Positions 1-8,853 of a stretch of DNA of 64,000 bases are shown here, in pieces (position 1 is the first letter of the stretch; the number at the start of each line of letters is the position of its first letter). A program made the translations under genes and the position numbers. Location of the stretch: positions 2,046,001 through 2,110,000 of the forward strand of contig NZ_CP094984.1 of the NCBI RefSeq assembly GCF_022869865.1. The letters run 5' to 3'. The notes beneath the pieces are model-generated. The model was not told where the DNA came from. It saw nothing but the letters and a program-made list of their open reading frames with translations, and did not search any database. The DNA is from Arthrobacter zhangbolii (lineage in GTDB: Bacteria > Actinomycetota > Actinomycetes > Actinomycetales > Micrococcaceae).

Positions 1-1157
1 CTCCAGCCCAGGATGGCGATGGCCAGGTAGGTCAGCACACCGGCGACCACCAGCGAGGCGATGGTCACCAGCCCGAGGGCCCGGTACTGGAACAGGGAGT
101 AGACGGCCACCAGAATCAGGCCGATCAGGCCGGCAATGATGCCCATCCGCAGCTGGTCGGCACCGAGGGTGGCGGAGACCTGCTGTTCGCTCTGGATTTC
201 GAAGCTGATGGGCAGTGCGCCGTACTTCAGCTGCTCGGACAGCGCCTCGGCGCTTTCCTGCGTGAAGTTGCCGGTGATCTGCGGCTTGCCGTCGGTGATG
301 ACGGCGTTGACCGTGGGGGCCGAGATGATCTGCCCGTCCAGGACAATCGCGAACTGGTTCCGCGGATCGCCCTGCGGGAACGCGAACAGCCGCTCGGTGA
401 CCTGGCGGAAGGTGTCCGTACCTTCACGGTTGAACTCGATGTTGACGGCCCACTGGTTGGTGGAGATGCCGTTGTTTCCCTGCGCCATACCGAAGCTGGC
501 CGTGGAAATCTCGGCACCGGGAACTTCCACCGGGCCGAGGATGTACTTGCCGGCGGTGCCGGGCTCGCAGGCGACCATGGGCTGGTCGGCAGCGGCCTGT
601 TCAGCATTGGCCAGGGTGTCCGGGTTCAGGCAGTCCGTGGTTTCGAACTCGGTCTGCAGTTCCGGGGAGATCCAGTTCGGATCGGATCCGTCCGTGGGCT
701 CCGCCGTGGGCGTGGGCAACTGCTCCGCCGGTGTCGGATCGGTGACTGCCGCACCCTGCCCGCCGCCGCCGGCCAGGACCGGGCGGAACTCCATCTGCGC
801 CGAGGCCTGGATCAGCTCACGTGTCTCTGCATCGGGAACACCCGGCAGGGAGACCACCACGTTGCGGTTGGACTGCGTGCTGATCTCGGCTTCGGAGACA
901 CCGCTGCCGTCCACACGCTGGCGGATGATCTCCACCGCCTGCTCCAGCTGTTCGGCGTTGATATCGGAGCTGGCTCCCTGAACCTTGGGAGCAAGGATCA
1001 TCTGGGTGCCGCCCTCGAGGTCGAGGGCAAGTTTTGGGGTCCAGCTGGCGTTGCTCCACATGGAGCCGCCACCAAGCAGGAGGGCCAGGGCAGCAAAAAT
1101 GACGCCCAGCCAAATGAGCGTCTTTTTCGCGGCCGAGCCGGGGCCGGTACGGGGCAT
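1..1157 (-). CDS. secD: Protein translocase subunit SecD (3' end outside window)
   Basis: SecD works with SecF in the membrane, using proton motive force to help release exported proteins from SecYEG. About 385 N-terminal residues are visible. They contain one N-terminal membrane helix (residues ~11-28, LIWLGVIFAALALLLGG), the SecD signature LALDLEGGTQMIL, a long extracytoplasmic domain (the P1 region), and further membrane helices at the window edge (GIIAGLIGLILVAVYS). The C-terminus is cut off by the window boundary. The ATG at 1157 follows AGGAAA at about 7 bases. It is the last visible gene of the pdxT-yebC-ruvCAB-yajC-secD run; secF would be expected next. Family identity is seen directly; role is established family knowledge. 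Confidence 0.95.
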   Translation of the reverse strand, partial: MPRTGPGSAAKKTLIWLGVIFAALALLLGGGSMWSNASWTPKLALDLEGGTQMILAPKVQGASSDINAEQLEQAVEIIRQRVDGSGVSEAEISTQSNRNVVVSLPGVPDAETRELIQASAQMEFRPVLAGGGGQGAAVTDPTPAEQLPTPTAEPTDGSDPNWISPELQTEFETTDCLNPDTLANAEQAAADQPMVACEPGTAGKYILGPVEVPGAEISTASFGMAQGNNGISTNQWAVNIEFNREGTDTFRQVTERLFAFPQGDPRNQFAIVLDGQIISAPTVNAVITDGKPQITGNFTQESAEALSEQLKYGALPISFEIQSEQQVSATLGADQLRMGIIAGLIGLILVAVYSLFQYRALGLVTIASLVVAGVLTYLAIAILGW

Positions 1158-1210
1158 AGGGAATTTTCCTTTGGGGCGAAGATCACCGGCGCCGAGCGGG
1201 CTCCGGTGAG

Positions 1211-1238
1211 GCAAGCAGGGCGGCAATGCCCTGCTTAG
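1211..1238 (-). other. Stem-loop between yajC and secD
   Basis: AAGCAGGGC (1213-1221) pairs perfectly with GCCCTGCTT (1228-1236) around a 6-base loop. No T-run follows on the minus strand, so this is more likely an attenuator or mRNA-processing hairpin than a full terminator. It lies in the 93-base gap before secD. Confidence 0.6.
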
Positions 1239-1250
1239 CTCGTGGAGAGT

Positions 1251-1688
1251 CTAGTTCTCTTTTGTATCGTCGCGGCTCAGGCGCTTGAGTGTTTCTTCAG
1301 GCGTCTCATTCCGGGCGGAGGCATCCTGATTGGCGTCGGCATCCCGTGCCGCACCCTTGCCCAGGGTCAGGGAGGACGCATCGTCGGGAACCTGCGGGGT
1401 TTCCTCGGCCTCTGCCTCTTCAGCGGGCTGCTGCACAACTACCTTGGTCAGCGCCTGCAGGTGCACGGTGGCGGTGTTGCCCGGGGAAAGTTCCAGGACT
1501 GCCTTGTTTTCCTCCTGGTCCACGGAAACGATCCGTCCGAAAAGCCCGAACTGGGTCATGACCTCGGTGCCCGGAACCATCTGGGAGCGCTGCTGGGCCA
1601 CCGACTGCGTCGTCTTCTTCTGCTTGCGGAACATCATGATGACGAAGACCGCCAGAAGCAGGGGAATGAAGAGATCAGCGATATTCAC
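1251..1688 (-). CDS. yajC: Preprotein translocase subunit YajC
   Basis: Small single-span membrane partner of SecDF. The start is set at a GTG (1688), giving NIADLFIPLLLAVFVIMMF as the N-terminal membrane helix followed by the basic RKQKK cytoplasmic flank; a longer frame upstream would put 16 non-family residues before the helix. The central part (VPGTEVMTQFGLFGRIVSVD) is the conserved YajC beta domain. The C-terminal third is acidic, Ala/Glu-rich and of low complexity, making the protein (145 aa) longer than enterobacterial YajC (~110 aa), as is usual in actinobacteria. It lies downstream of ruvB and upstream of secD on the same strand. Confidence 0.92.
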   Translation of the reverse strand: MNIADLFIPLLLAVFVIMMFRKQKKTTQSVAQQRSQMVPGTEVMTQFGLFGRIVSVDQEENKAVLELSPGNTATVHLQALTKVVVQQPAEEAEAEETPQVPDDASSLTLGKGAARDADANQDASARNETPEETLKRLSRDDTKEN

Positions 1689-1791
1689 GTGGGGAAATCC
1701 GTTTCTTTTGAGGAAGGTTGTGGCAGATCCGGGCATCCGGGCCGAGACCGTGCCTAGGGCCAGTCTAAGGGGAAAACGTGAAAGGCTCCTG

Positions 1792-2886
1792 TTAAGTTTC
1801 CGGGACCAGTCCGTCGCCGGGCGAAGAGGACGTGTTTATCCCCGGTCCGGAGAACATGTTTGCCGGCATTGCCGCAGCGACGTGTTCAGGCATCTGCAGC
1901 CCCAGGTGCTCCCAGGCGGCACGGGTGGCAATCCGTCCGCGCGGGGTCCTGCCCAGCAGGCCTTCGCGGACCAGATACGGTTCGGCGACGGTTTCCACGG
2001 TCTCGGGTTCCTCGCCGACGGCAATGGCCAGCGTGGACAGCCCCACCGGTCCCCCGTTGAACTTGGTGATCAGCGCCGTCAGCACAGCCCGGTCCAACCG
2101 GTCCAGGCCCAGCACATCCACTTCATACATATCCAGGGCGGCACCGGCCGAACGGGCGTCAATCTGTTCGACCCCGTGCACCAGGGCCCAGTCCCGGACG
2201 CGGCGCAGGAGCCGGTTCGCGATTCGGGGCGTACCGCGGGAGCGGCCGGCCACTTCGGCAAAGCCGGCCGAGTTGACCTTCATATCCATCAGCATGGCCG
2301 AGCGGCGCAGTACCAGTTCCAGCTCGTCGGTGGAGTAGAACTCCAGGTGACCGGTGAAACCGAAGCGGTCCCGCAGCGGGCCCGGCAGCAGGCCGGCCCG
2401 CGTGGTGGCACCGACCAGGGTGAACGGGGGAAGCTCCAGCGGGATGGCAGTGGCTCCTGCTCCCTTGCCCACCACAATGTCCACCCGGAAATCCTCCATG
2501 GCCATGTAGAGCATTTCCTCGGCCGGGCGGGACATCCGGTGGATTTCATCCAGGAACAGCACCTCCCCCTCGGTCAGGGAGGACAGAATCGCGGCGAGGT
2601 CGCCGGCATGCTGGATAGCGGGGCCGGAACTGATCCGCAGAGGTGCGTTCATTTCCGCGGCAATGATCATGGAGAGCGTGGTCTTGCCCAGGCCGGGAGG
2701 GCCGGAGAGCAGGACGTGGTCTGCGCTGCGGCCGCGCAGGCGGGATGCTTCCAGGACCAGGGAGAGCTGTTCGCGGACGCGTTTCTGCCCCACGAAATCA
2801 TCAAGATTCTTGGGCCGAAGGGCCGCTTCAATGGCTTTGTCGTCCGGATCCGGGCCGGGGGCAACCAGGGAATCAGCGGTAGGCAC
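1792..2886 (-). CDS. ruvB: Holliday junction branch migration ATPase RuvB
   Basis: Hexameric AAA+ motor that, with RuvA, drives Holliday junction branch migration in recombinational repair. Walker [11 protein letters not shown] lies at residues 61-70, Walker B LFLDEIHR at ~110-117, and the sensor region is [18 protein letters not shown]. The C-terminal winged helix ends near [18 protein letters not shown]. Length is 364 aa (typical ~340-350). It starts at GTG 2886, one base after the ruvA stop, so translation is probably coupled. Residues after the winged helix ([14 protein letters not shown]...) are a variable tail. Confidence 0.97.
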   Translation of the reverse strand: MPTADSLVAPGPDPDDKAIEAALRPKNLDDFVGQKRVREQLSLVLEASRLRGRSADHVLLSGPPGLGKTTLSMIIAAEMNAPLRISSGPAIQHAGDLAAILSSLTEGEVLFLDEIHRMSRPAEEMLYMAMEDFRVDIVVGKGAGATAIPLELPPFTLVGATTRAGLLPGPLRDRFGFTGHLEFYSTDELELVLRRSAMLMDMKVNSAGFAEVAGRSRGTPRIANRLLRRVRDWALVHGVEQIDARSAGAALDMYEVDVLGLDRLDRAVLTALITKFNGGPVGLSTLAIAVGEEPETVETVAEPYLVREGLLGRTPRGRIATRAAWEHLGLQMPEHVAAAMPANMFSGPGINTSSSPGDGLVPET

Positions 2887-2887
2887 G

Positions 2888-3514
2888 TCAGCCGGCCTTC
2901 CGGCGCGAAGCGGTCCGGGCGCCGTCGGTACCCAGCCGGCGCAGGGTCAGTTTCAGGATTTCCCCGACGTTCCCGGCGGCCGCGATGTCCGGGTATTCAG
3001 CGGCGGTGTCCTCGATGGCGGCGGTGGCATCCTTCTCGGACCAGCCCAGTCCGGTCATGGCGGCAAGGACCTGCTCCTGCCAGCGCGGGGCGGCCGGGTT
3101 CTCCACGGTGCCGTGGGGCACCAGCTTGTCCGCCAGTTCCAGGACAATCCGGCGGGCTCCCTTGGGCCCGATGCCGGAGACCTTGCTGAAGGCTTTGTCA
3201 TCCCCGCTGGACGCCGCCACCCGGATGGCTTCGGGGGTATGCACGGCCAGGACGGCCAGCGCGATCCGCGGTCCGACGCCACTGACGCCCAGGAGGATTT
3301 CGAAGACCTCCCGCTGGTCCGCGTCGGTGAACCCGTAGAGCGTCATGGAGTCCTCACGGACAATCATGGCGGTGTGGATGAACGCTTCATTGCCCGTGCG
3401 CAGGGTTGCCAGGGTCTGCGGGGTGGCCTGGATCAGCATCCCGAGCCCGTGCACATCAATGACGGCGGAGGTGAGGCCGACGTGCGAAACGACCCCGCGG
3501 AGGGAACTGATCAT
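2888..3514 (-). CDS. ruvA: Holliday junction DNA helicase subunit RuvA
   Basis: Tetrameric junction-binding protein that loads RuvB. Domain I ([12 protein letters not shown]) is an OB fold. Two helix-hairpin-helix motifs follow ([16 protein letters not shown] and [17 protein letters not shown]). The C-terminal domain III contacts RuvB ([11 protein letters not shown]). It is 208 aa, a normal length. An SD-like GGAG lies 7 bases before the ATG. Unlike most genes in this run it has a 73-base upstream gap (3515-3587) that carries a possible promoter and a degenerate SOS box, so ruvAB may be induced separately from ruvC. Confidence 0.97.
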   Translation of the reverse strand: MISSLRGVVSHVGLTSAVIDVHGLGMLIQATPQTLATLRTGNEAFIHTAMIVREDSMTLYGFTDADQREVFEILLGVSGVGPRIALAVLAVHTPEAIRVAASSGDDKAFSKVSGIGPKGARRIVLELADKLVPHGTVENPAAPRWQEQVLAAMTGLGWSEKDATAAIEDTAAEYPDIAAAGNVGEILKLTLRRLGTDGARTASRRKAG

Positions 3515-3535
3515 GAAGGAACTCCAGAGGCTGTA

Positions 3536-3552
3536 TAGAACATATCTACGAA
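3536..3552 (-). promoter_or_regulatory. Degenerate LexA (SOS) box upstream of ruvA
   Basis: The plus-strand text AGAACATATCTACGAA matches TCGAAC-N4-GTTCGA at 9 of the 12 fixed positions (left half TAGAAC, right half CTACGA). It lies 23-39 bases upstream of the ruvA start. Ruv genes belong to the LexA regulon in several bacteria, which supports it, but the match is weak. Confidence 0.35.
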
Positions 3553-3587
3553 TACCCTACTTGCTGGCGCCCGCATTGCCGTGCTGA

Positions 3588-4187
3588 TCAGTAGCTTCCG
3601 CGTTTTGCCCGGGCTTCCGCCTCGGCCCACAGCCGCTGGGCCGGGGTCTGTCCCGATGCCGGCGCGGCACCCCTGGAGGCCGAACCTGCCGTAGGTCCGG
3701 GGCCGGCGACGCCGCGGCGCCAGGCGTGGGTGATGGCCAGGGCCAGGGCGTCGGCGGCGTCGGCCGGTTTGGGCATTTCATCCAGCCGGAGGATCTTGGT
3801 GACCATCTTGCCCACCGCGTCCTTATTCGCCGAGCCGGACCCCGTGACCGCGGCCTTCACCTCGGTGGGGGTGTGCAGCGCCACGGGGATCCCGCGCCGT
3901 GCCGCGGCGGCAATAACGACGCCCGAGGCCTGGGCGGTGCCCATGACGGTGCTGACGTTGAGCTGGCTGAACACCCGTTCCACGGCGAGGACATCAGGCC
4001 GGTGGGTGTCCAGCCACAGTTCGATCGCTTCGGAAATCACCAGCAGGCGGGCGTCCAGCGCCGTTCCTGCCACTGTGCCGACAACTCCCACGGCCACAAG
4101 GGTGGCCCGGCGGTTCCCTTCGACCTCTACTACTCCGAGGCCGCAGCGGGTCAGGCCGGGGTCCACCCCCAGGACGCGTAAAGACAC
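3588..4187 (-). CDS. ruvC: Holliday junction resolvase RuvC
   Basis: Dimeric Mg-dependent endonuclease that resolves Holliday junctions. The four acidic catalytic positions are recognisable: D9 in [12 protein letters not shown]70 in LAVERVF, and D143 and D146 in [12 protein letters not shown]. The RNase H-like fold ends at about residue 155 (ITHAWRR). The remaining ~40 residues are a Gly/Pro/Ala-rich actinobacterial tail without clear function. The start is a GTG (4187), 12 bases after the yebC stop codon. Confidence 0.96.
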   Translation of the reverse strand: MSLRVLGVDPGLTRCGLGVVEVEGNRRATLVAVGVVGTVAGTALDARLLVISEAIELWLDTHRPDVLAVERVFSQLNVSTVMGTAQASGVVIAAAARRGIPVALHTPTEVKAAVTGSGSANKDAVGKMVTKILRLDEMPKPADAADALALAITHAWRRGVAGPGPTAGSASRGAAPASGQTPAQRLWAEAEARAKRGSY

Positions 4188-4199
4188 TGAGCGGGCTGC

Positions 4200-4958
4200 T
4201 TAGTCGTCTTCTTCAAGCTCGGCCATCACGGCGGCCGGGATGTCTGCGTTGGAGTACACGTTCTGGACGTCGTCGAGGTCTTCGAGCGCGTCAACCAGCT
4301 TCAGGAACTTCCGGGCTGCATCGGCATCCAGGGACACGTGCATGGACGGAACGAACTCCGCTTCATCCGTTTCGTAGTCGATGCCGGCTTCCTCCAGGGC
4401 ACCCACGACGGCGCGCAGGTCCTGCGGCTCGGAAATGATCTCGAAGTTCTCCCCGGATTCCTTGACCTCATCGGCTCCGGCGTCCAGGACGGCCATCAGC
4501 AGATCATCCTCGGTCAGGCCGTTCTTGGGCAGGTTGACCACACCCTTGCGGGTGAACATGTAGGCCACGGATCCGGGATCGCCCATGTTGCCGCCGTTGC
4601 GGGTAACCGCCAGGCGCACCTCGGAGGCGGCACGGTTTTTGTTGTCCGTGAGGCACTCGATCAGCAGGGCCGAGCCCTGGGGTCCGTAGCCTTCGTACAT
4701 GATGGTCTGGTAGTCGACGGCCTCGCCGAGCAGGCCGGCGCCGCGCTTGACGGCACGGTTGATGTTGTCGATCGGCACGGACGTCTTCTTGGCCTTGGAC
4801 ACGGCCAGTTCAAGGGCCGGGTTGCCCGCCATGTCGGCTCCGCCGGCACGTGCTGCAACTTCGATGTTCTTGATCAGCTTGGCGAAGGACTTGGCGCGCT
4901 TGGCATCAATTACGGCCTTCTTGTGCTTGGTGGTTGCCCATTTAGAGTGGCCCGACAT
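4200..4958 (-). CDS. yebC: YebC/PmpR family protein (TACO1 family)
   Basis: 252-aa YebC-family protein with the hallmark N-terminus [20 protein letters not shown] and the core [17 protein letters not shown]. The family has been described as transcriptional regulators and more recently as translation factors that relieve ribosome stalling on proline-rich stretches; TACO1 is the mitochondrial relative. Placement between pdxT and ruvC is conserved in actinobacteria. A strong SD (AGAGGAGAAG) overlaps the end of pdxT three bases upstream, so the two genes are translationally linked. Confidence 0.95.
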   Translation of the reverse strand: MSGHSKWATTKHKKAVIDAKRAKSFAKLIKNIEVAARAGGADMAGNPALELAVSKAKKTSVPIDNINRAVKRGAGLLGEAVDYQTIMYEGYGPQGSALLIECLTDNKNRAASEVRLAVTRNGGNMGDPGSVAYMFTRKGVVNLPKNGLTEDDLLMAVLDAGADEVKESGENFEIISEPQDLRAVVGALEEAGIDYETDEAEFVPSMHVSLDADAARKFLKLVDALEDLDDVQNVYSNADIPAAVMAELEEDD

Positions 4959-4961
4959 GCT

Positions 4962-5708
4962 CTACGCTTCTCCTCTGATCATCTGGATAAATAGTTCATG
5001 GATGCGGAGCTCCCCCGTTATTTCCGGATGGAAAGAGGTTGCCAGCAGATTCCCTGAACGCACTGCCACAATTCTAGCGACCGAATCCGGTTCCGGCGCC
5101 GAAACCATGCCCGGATCCGCTGACCGGTTCATGGAAGGGAGCGGAACGGGACCAGGCTGCGCATCCCGGACCCGGGCCAGGACGCGCACCGAGTCGCCTG
5201 CCTTCTCCACTTCGGGTGCCCGGATAAACACTGCCTGGACCGGGGGCGGCTCTGCGCCGGGAGGCAGTGAAGGAAGGGAATCCAGGCCGTCGAACACAAG
5301 CTGTGTTTCAAAGGACTCGCGCTGGCGCCCGAAGGCGTTTCGGCGCACCAGGATATCCAGTCCCCCAAGGGTTTCCTGTGGACGCCCGTCACGATCAGTG
5401 GCCGGATCCACCAGATGGTCCGCCAGCAGAATCAGCCCGGCACAGGATCCGTATACCGGGAACCCTCCGGAGATGGCATCTTCGAGCGGGTCCGCCAGAC
5501 CGTAGGCGCGCAGCAGCTTGCCTATGGTGGTGGATTCCCCGCCCGGCAGCACCAGCCCGGACAACCCCTCCAGGTCGCCGGGACGGCGGACGGGAACAGC
5601 GGCTGCCCCCGTCGCCGCGATGGCCGCCGCATGTTCACGCACGCCGCCCTGCAGTGCCAGGACCCCCACCAGCAGGCCTGTGCCGGGGGAACCTGTGAAG
5701 TTGGTCAT
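4962..5708 (-). CDS. pdxT: Pyridoxal 5'-phosphate synthase glutaminase subunit PdxT
   Basis: Class I glutaminase that feeds ammonia to PdxS for PLP synthesis. The nucleophile is C89 (VYGSCAGLI) and the His/Glu pair is H227 and E229 (SFHPEIT). The oxyanion region is GLVLPGGESTT. It is longer (248 aa) than B. subtilis PdxT (~196 aa) because of an insertion at ~160-205 rich in Pro, Ser and Asp. Its partner pdxS lies 11 kb away at 16572-17486. A TAGAAT -10 element (5715-5720) sits 6 bases before the ATG, which suggests a leaderless transcript. Confidence 0.95.
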   Translation of the reverse strand: MTNFTGSPGTGLLVGVLALQGGVREHAAAIAATGAAAVPVRRPGDLEGLSGLVLPGGESTTIGKLLRAYGLADPLEDAISGGFPVYGSCAGLILLADHLVDPATDRDGRPQETLGGLDILVRRNAFGRQRESFETQLVFDGLDSLPSLPPGAEPPPVQAVFIRAPEVEKAGDSVRVLARVRDAQPGPVPLPSMNRSADPGMVSAPEPDSVARIVAVRSGNLLATSFHPEITGELRIHELFIQMIRGEA

Positions 5709-5806
5709 TGCCTTATTCTAGGCAGCCCGGCGCACGCCCACGGTACCCCGGCCGGGCAACGGCCCGCAGCGTCCGGAGATATGGCCGTGCGCTATATTCA
5801 GTAACC
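5709..5806. promoter_or_regulatory. Divergent pdxT/murT promoter region
   Basis: For pdxT (minus) a TAGAAT hexamer at 5715-5720 leaves 6 bases to the ATG. For murT (plus) TATATT at 5793-5798 leaves 8 bases to the ATG. Both fit the actinobacterial -10 pattern TANNNT placed so that transcription starts at or next to the start codon, so both mRNAs may be leaderless. No convincing -35 boxes were seen. Confidence 0.5.
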
Positions 5807-7078
5807 ATGAGTTCTTTCTCCATCCTGGTCGGAAAACTGGTCCGCAGTGCCTCCAAACTGCGCGGCGGCGGTTCCGCCCTGCCGGGCCTGGTGGTGGAGA
5901 AAATCGATCCCGACTTCATCCGCCGCACCCTCGCGGACCTGCCGCTCGGCGTCGCCGTCGTCTCCGGAACCAACGGCAAAACCACCACCACCAAAATGGT
6001 GGTGGAGCTGCTCGAAAGCCAGGGCCTGAAGGTCTTTACCAACCGCACCGGCAGCAACTTCACCCGCGGTGTGGCGGCCGCCCTGCTGGGAGAGGTGAAC
6101 CTCCGCGGCCGGCTCGATGCCGATATTGCCGTCCTGGAACTGGATGAGGCACATGCGGTGCACTTCGTGAAGCTGATCCGGCCCCGCTACAGCCTGCTGC
6201 TGAACGTACTGCGGGACCAGCTGGACCGGTTCGGCGAAATCGATAAGACCACCCGGCTGCTGGAGCAGATTGCCCGCGCCACCACCGAGACCGTGGTGCT
6301 GAACCGCGAAGACCCCCGGGTGGCCGGCATTGCAGAGTCCCTGAACGGACAGCGCGCCGTGTACTTCGGACTGGACGCATCACTGCGCAGCACCTTCCCC
6401 AACGACGACGAGATGCGCGGCAGCCTGGCCGAGGCCCTCGCGGCCACCCAGGAGGCCGACGTCGTCCTGCAGCGCGTGGGCGAGGCCGACGCCGACTTCC
6501 TGGTGGACGGCCAGGTGCGGTCCTCGGGACTGAAGCTGCGCGGGGTCTACAACATCTTTAATGCCGCAGCCGCACTGGCCTTTGCACGGACCATCAAGGG
6601 CGCCGACCTGGATTCCGACGCCCTGTTCGAGGCACTGGCCAATGTTGAGCCGGCCTTCGGGCGCGGGGAATCCCTGACCGTCAACGGCCAGCCGCTGGAA
6701 CTGGTGCTGGTGAAGAACCCCAGCGGCTTCCGCCTTGGCCTGAAGTCCTTCGCGGCGCACGGGTACTCGACCATGATCGCTATCAATGACAACTACGCCG
6801 ACGGCCGGGACATGTCCTGGCTGTGGGACGTGGACTTCGAATCGCTGGCCGACGGCGGCGTCGACGTGGTGAGCGGCGTGCGGGCCTACGACATGGCGCT
6901 GCGCCTGAAGTATGACGACGTGCCCGTCCGCACCATCGAGCCGGACATTACCGATGGCCTGAAACGTTTTATCAAGGACTCCCCCGGGGTCCCCATGCGG
7001 ATCTTCTGCACGTACACCGCCATGCTGGCCGTGCGTCGGGAGCTCTCCAAGATCACGAAGGTGGAGGTGGTCTCATGA
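5807..7078 (+). CDS. murT: Lipid II isoglutaminyl synthase subunit MurT
   Basis: Mur-ligase-like ATPase that pairs with GatD to amidate the D-Glu carboxylate of the lipid II stem peptide. The N-terminal Mur ligase P-loop is SGTNGKTTTTK (residues 53-63). The middle domain has ELDEAHAVHF and LLNVLRDQLDRFGEID. The C-terminal DUF1727 region contains INDNYADGRDMSWLWD with the conserved acidic residue proposed to activate the substrate. MurT proteins of S. aureus and S. pneumoniae carry a Cys4 zinc ribbon in the middle domain; no cysteine is present in this stretch. The ATG at 5807 is preferred over an upstream extension that would overlap the promoter region. Confidence 0.94.
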   Translation: MSSFSILVGKLVRSASKLRGGGSALPGLVVEKIDPDFIRRTLADLPLGVAVVSGTNGKTTTTKMVVELLESQGLKVFTNRTGSNFTRGVAAALLGEVNLRGRLDADIAVLELDEAHAVHFVKLIRPRYSLLLNVLRDQLDRFGEIDKTTRLLEQIARATTETVVLNREDPRVAGIAESLNGQRAVYFGLDASLRSTFPNDDEMRGSLAEALAATQEADVVLQRVGEADADFLVDGQVRSSGLKLRGVYNIFNAAAALAFARTIKGADLDSDALFEALANVEPAFGRGESLTVNGQPLELVLVKNPSGFRLGLKSFAAHGYSTMIAINDNYADGRDMSWLWDVDFESLADGGVDVVSGVRAYDMALRLKYDDVPVRTIEPDITDGLKRFIKDSPGVPMRIFCTYTAMLAVRRELSKITKVEVVS

Positions 7079-7821
7079 GTGCGGACCGTACGATCAGGAT
7101 CCTGCAGCTGTACCCGCGGGAAATGAACATTTACGGGGACTGGGGCAATGTCCTGGTGCTCAAGCAGCGGCTGAAGTGGTACGGCTACTCCCCAGTCGTC
7201 GAGGAATACAACGCCGGCGACGAGTTCCCGTCCGACGTCGACATCATTGTGGGCGGCGGCGGCCAGGACAGCGGACAGGTAGTGATCCAGCAGGACCTCC
7301 AGCAGCTTGCCCCCACCCTCCGTAAGCTGGCCGACGACGGCCTGCCGATGCTGGTGATCTGCGGGCTCTACCAGCTCTTCGGAAAGTTCTTCAAGACCCA
7401 CGAAGGGACGCTGATTCCGGGGATCGGGATCCTGGATCTGGAAACCCACGGCGGGGATGTCCGGCTGATCGGCAACGTCCTCTCGGTCAGCAGCGAGTTC
7501 GGCGAGATCCATGGCTACGAGAACCACAGCGGCCAGACCTTCCTCGGTCCCGGCGTCGAGCCGTTGGCCGAAGTCCGCAAGGGCGAAGGCAACAACACCA
7601 AGGACAGCACCGAGGGCGCCCGGTATAAGAACGTGGTGGCCAGCTACCTGCACGGTTCACTGCTGCCGAAGAATCCGGCCATTGCGGATTTCCTGATCGA
7701 GCAGGCAGCGGTCCGGAAGTTCGGCAGCTTTGCGCCGGTGCCGCGGTCCGAAGAGGATCTTGCTGACCTGTCCAAGCTTTCCGACCTGGCCCGCCAGCAC
7801 GCCGGGCAGCGTCCGCGCTAG
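7075..7821 (+). CDS. gatD: Lipid II isoglutaminyl synthase glutaminase subunit GatD
   Basis: Glutamine amidotransferase (CobB/CobQ-like class I fold) that supplies ammonia to MurT. The catalytic cysteine is C96 (MLVICGLYQLFG) and the catalytic histidine H193 (SYLHGSLLPKNP); IIVGGGGQDSGQ forms the oxyanion loop. It is 248 aa, the family length. Its ATG overlaps the murT TGA (ATGA), typical of translational coupling. The last codons and stop (ending QRPR) lie in the first copy of a direct repeat that continues into the intergenic region. Confidence 0.95.
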   Translation: MSADRTIRILQLYPREMNIYGDWGNVLVLKQRLKWYGYSPVVEEYNAGDEFPSDVDIIVGGGGQDSGQVVIQQDLQQLAPTLRKLADDGLPMLVICGLYQLFGKFFKTHEGTLIPGIGILDLETHGGDVRLIGNVLSVSSEFGEIHGYENHSGQTFLGPGVEPLAEVRKGEGNNTKDSTEGARYKNVVASYLHGSLLPKNPAIADFLIEQAAVRKFGSFAPVPRSEEDLADLSKLSDLARQHAGQRPR

Positions 7822-7899
7822 CGTCCGGGGCGCCTTCGGGACTCCGTCCGGGCAGCGTCCGCGCTAGCGTCCGGGCAGCGACCGCGGTAGGGTCCGGGG
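7804..7899 (+). repeat. Direct repeat spanning the gatD stop codon
   Basis: A 27-base unit beginning GGGCAGCGTCCGCGCTAG occurs at 7804-7830 and 7850-7876, with a third diverged copy at 7873-7899 (GGGCAGCGACCGCGGTAG). Each copy includes a TAG. Copies 1 and 3 are 69 bases apart and so in the same frame: readthrough of the gatD stop would add 22 residues and end again with GQRPR-stop. Confidence 0.85.
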
Positions 7900-7925
7900 C
7901 GCCTCGAGCCGGCGTCGCGGCTTTC

Positions 7926-8135
7926 CTAGTCCGTGCCGGTTCCCGGGCCCATGCGTCGGCTCCGCGAGGCGGCGACCGCGAAACAGAGTGCACCGGCAGT
8001 CAGGACCAGGACTGTGACGAGCCGGACGGACCCGAAGTTCTCGAACAACCCCGGTGTCAGGATCACGGCCAGCGCCCCCAGCAACGCTGCACCGATAATG
8101 AAGAAAGCCGGGCGGTACTCGCGGGTCGTGTTCAT
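7926..8135 (-). CDS. Small two-helix membrane protein
   Basis: A 69-aa hypothetical protein with two membrane helices (AFFIIGAALLGALAVIL and LVTVLVLTAGALCFAVA), a short polar N-terminus and a basic C-terminal tail (SRSRRMGPG). It lies alone on the minus strand, convergent with gatD. Not recognised beyond being a small actinobacterial integral membrane protein. Helix placement and codon bias support a real gene. Confidence 0.6.
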   Translation of the reverse strand: MNTTREYRPAFFIIGAALLGALAVILTPGLFENFGSVRLVTVLVLTAGALCFAVAASRSRRMGPGTGTD

Positions 8136-8229
8136 GCCCGCAGCCTATCCGCCCATGGTGGAGCCGGCGAATCTCCTGCCCCCGGTCCGGGCACGCACCG
8201 GGCGCTCGTGCTGGCGCACGTGCCCGCGG

Positions 8230-8276
8230 CCGCCCCTGCCGCCGCGTCAGTAGCCGCCCCTGCCGCCGCGTCAGTA
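8230..8276 (-). repeat. 24-base tandem repeat containing a stop codon
   Basis: The unit CCGCCCCTGCCGCCGCGTCAGTA occurs at 8230-8252 and 8254-8276 (period 24). On the minus strand each copy carries TAC-TGA. The real stop of the upstream membrane gene (8271-8273) lies in the first transcribed copy, and a second in-frame TGA follows 24 bases later. Confidence 0.85.
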
Positions 8277-8753
8277 CCCGTCGGAAGTTCTGCGCTTCAG
8301 ATACCTGCCGGCATAACCCGCCAGGAGCGCCGTCGTGATTCCGCTCAGAAGGCTGAGCCCGATACCGATGAAAAGGAGTGCGAGAGCCGATCCCCCGCCC
8401 GGACGCACCAGGGCGGCTGCGGCGGCGGTGAACATACCGGCTCCCATTCCGGCCGCCGAAGCCGGAGACCTTCGCGAATGTCCCGGGCGTACCGTGTCCT
8501 GCACCAGCAGTCCTATGGCTGCGCCAAGAAAGCTGACCAGTGCGGCGCCCGCACCAACAAGCGCGCCCGTGACCGCATAGACCACCGCCACTCCCGGCCA
8601 CGACGTCCCGGAACTCCAGCCCGCAAACGAGGGGTGGGAACGTGCCTGGAATTCGGACGCTATGCTCACCGCTGCTCCCGCCAGGCCGCCTGATACGGTT
8701 CCGCACAGCAGCATCGCGAGACCGAGCAGGCCTAAGAGCTTCCCCACCCTCAT
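8271..8753 (-). CDS. Multi-pass membrane protein, unknown function
   Basis: A 160-aa protein with about four hydrophobic segments: LLGLLGLAMLLCGTVSG near the N-terminus, GVAVVYAVTGALVGAGAALV, AAGMGAGMFTAAAAALV and LALLFIGIGLSLLSGITTALL. It ends with the basic tail YLKRRTSDGY. No family is recognised. The first hydrophobic segment resembles a signal anchor. The stop codon is inside a tandem repeat. Confidence 0.6.
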   Translation of the reverse strand: MRVGKLLGLLGLAMLLCGTVSGGLAGAAVSIASEFQARSHPSFAGWSSGTSWPGVAVVYAVTGALVGAGAALVSFLGAAIGLLVQDTVRPGHSRRSPASAAGMGAGMFTAAAAALVRPGGGSALALLFIGIGLSLLSGITTALLAGYAGRYLKRRTSDGY

Positions 8754-8853
8754 ATCTCCGCCTTCCCCCGGGTGCCAATACTAGCCGCGTACGCAGCCGG
8801 GACCCGATGCGTGCCGTTCCGAAAACTGTCAGACATTCCAGCACCCCACCGAG

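Noticed and set aside
1330-3189. Long plus-strand open frame (619 codons) opposite yajC-ruvB-ruvA
   Set aside because: It lies wholly over well-conserved genes on the other strand; such antisense frames arise from GC-rich third positions. No family features.
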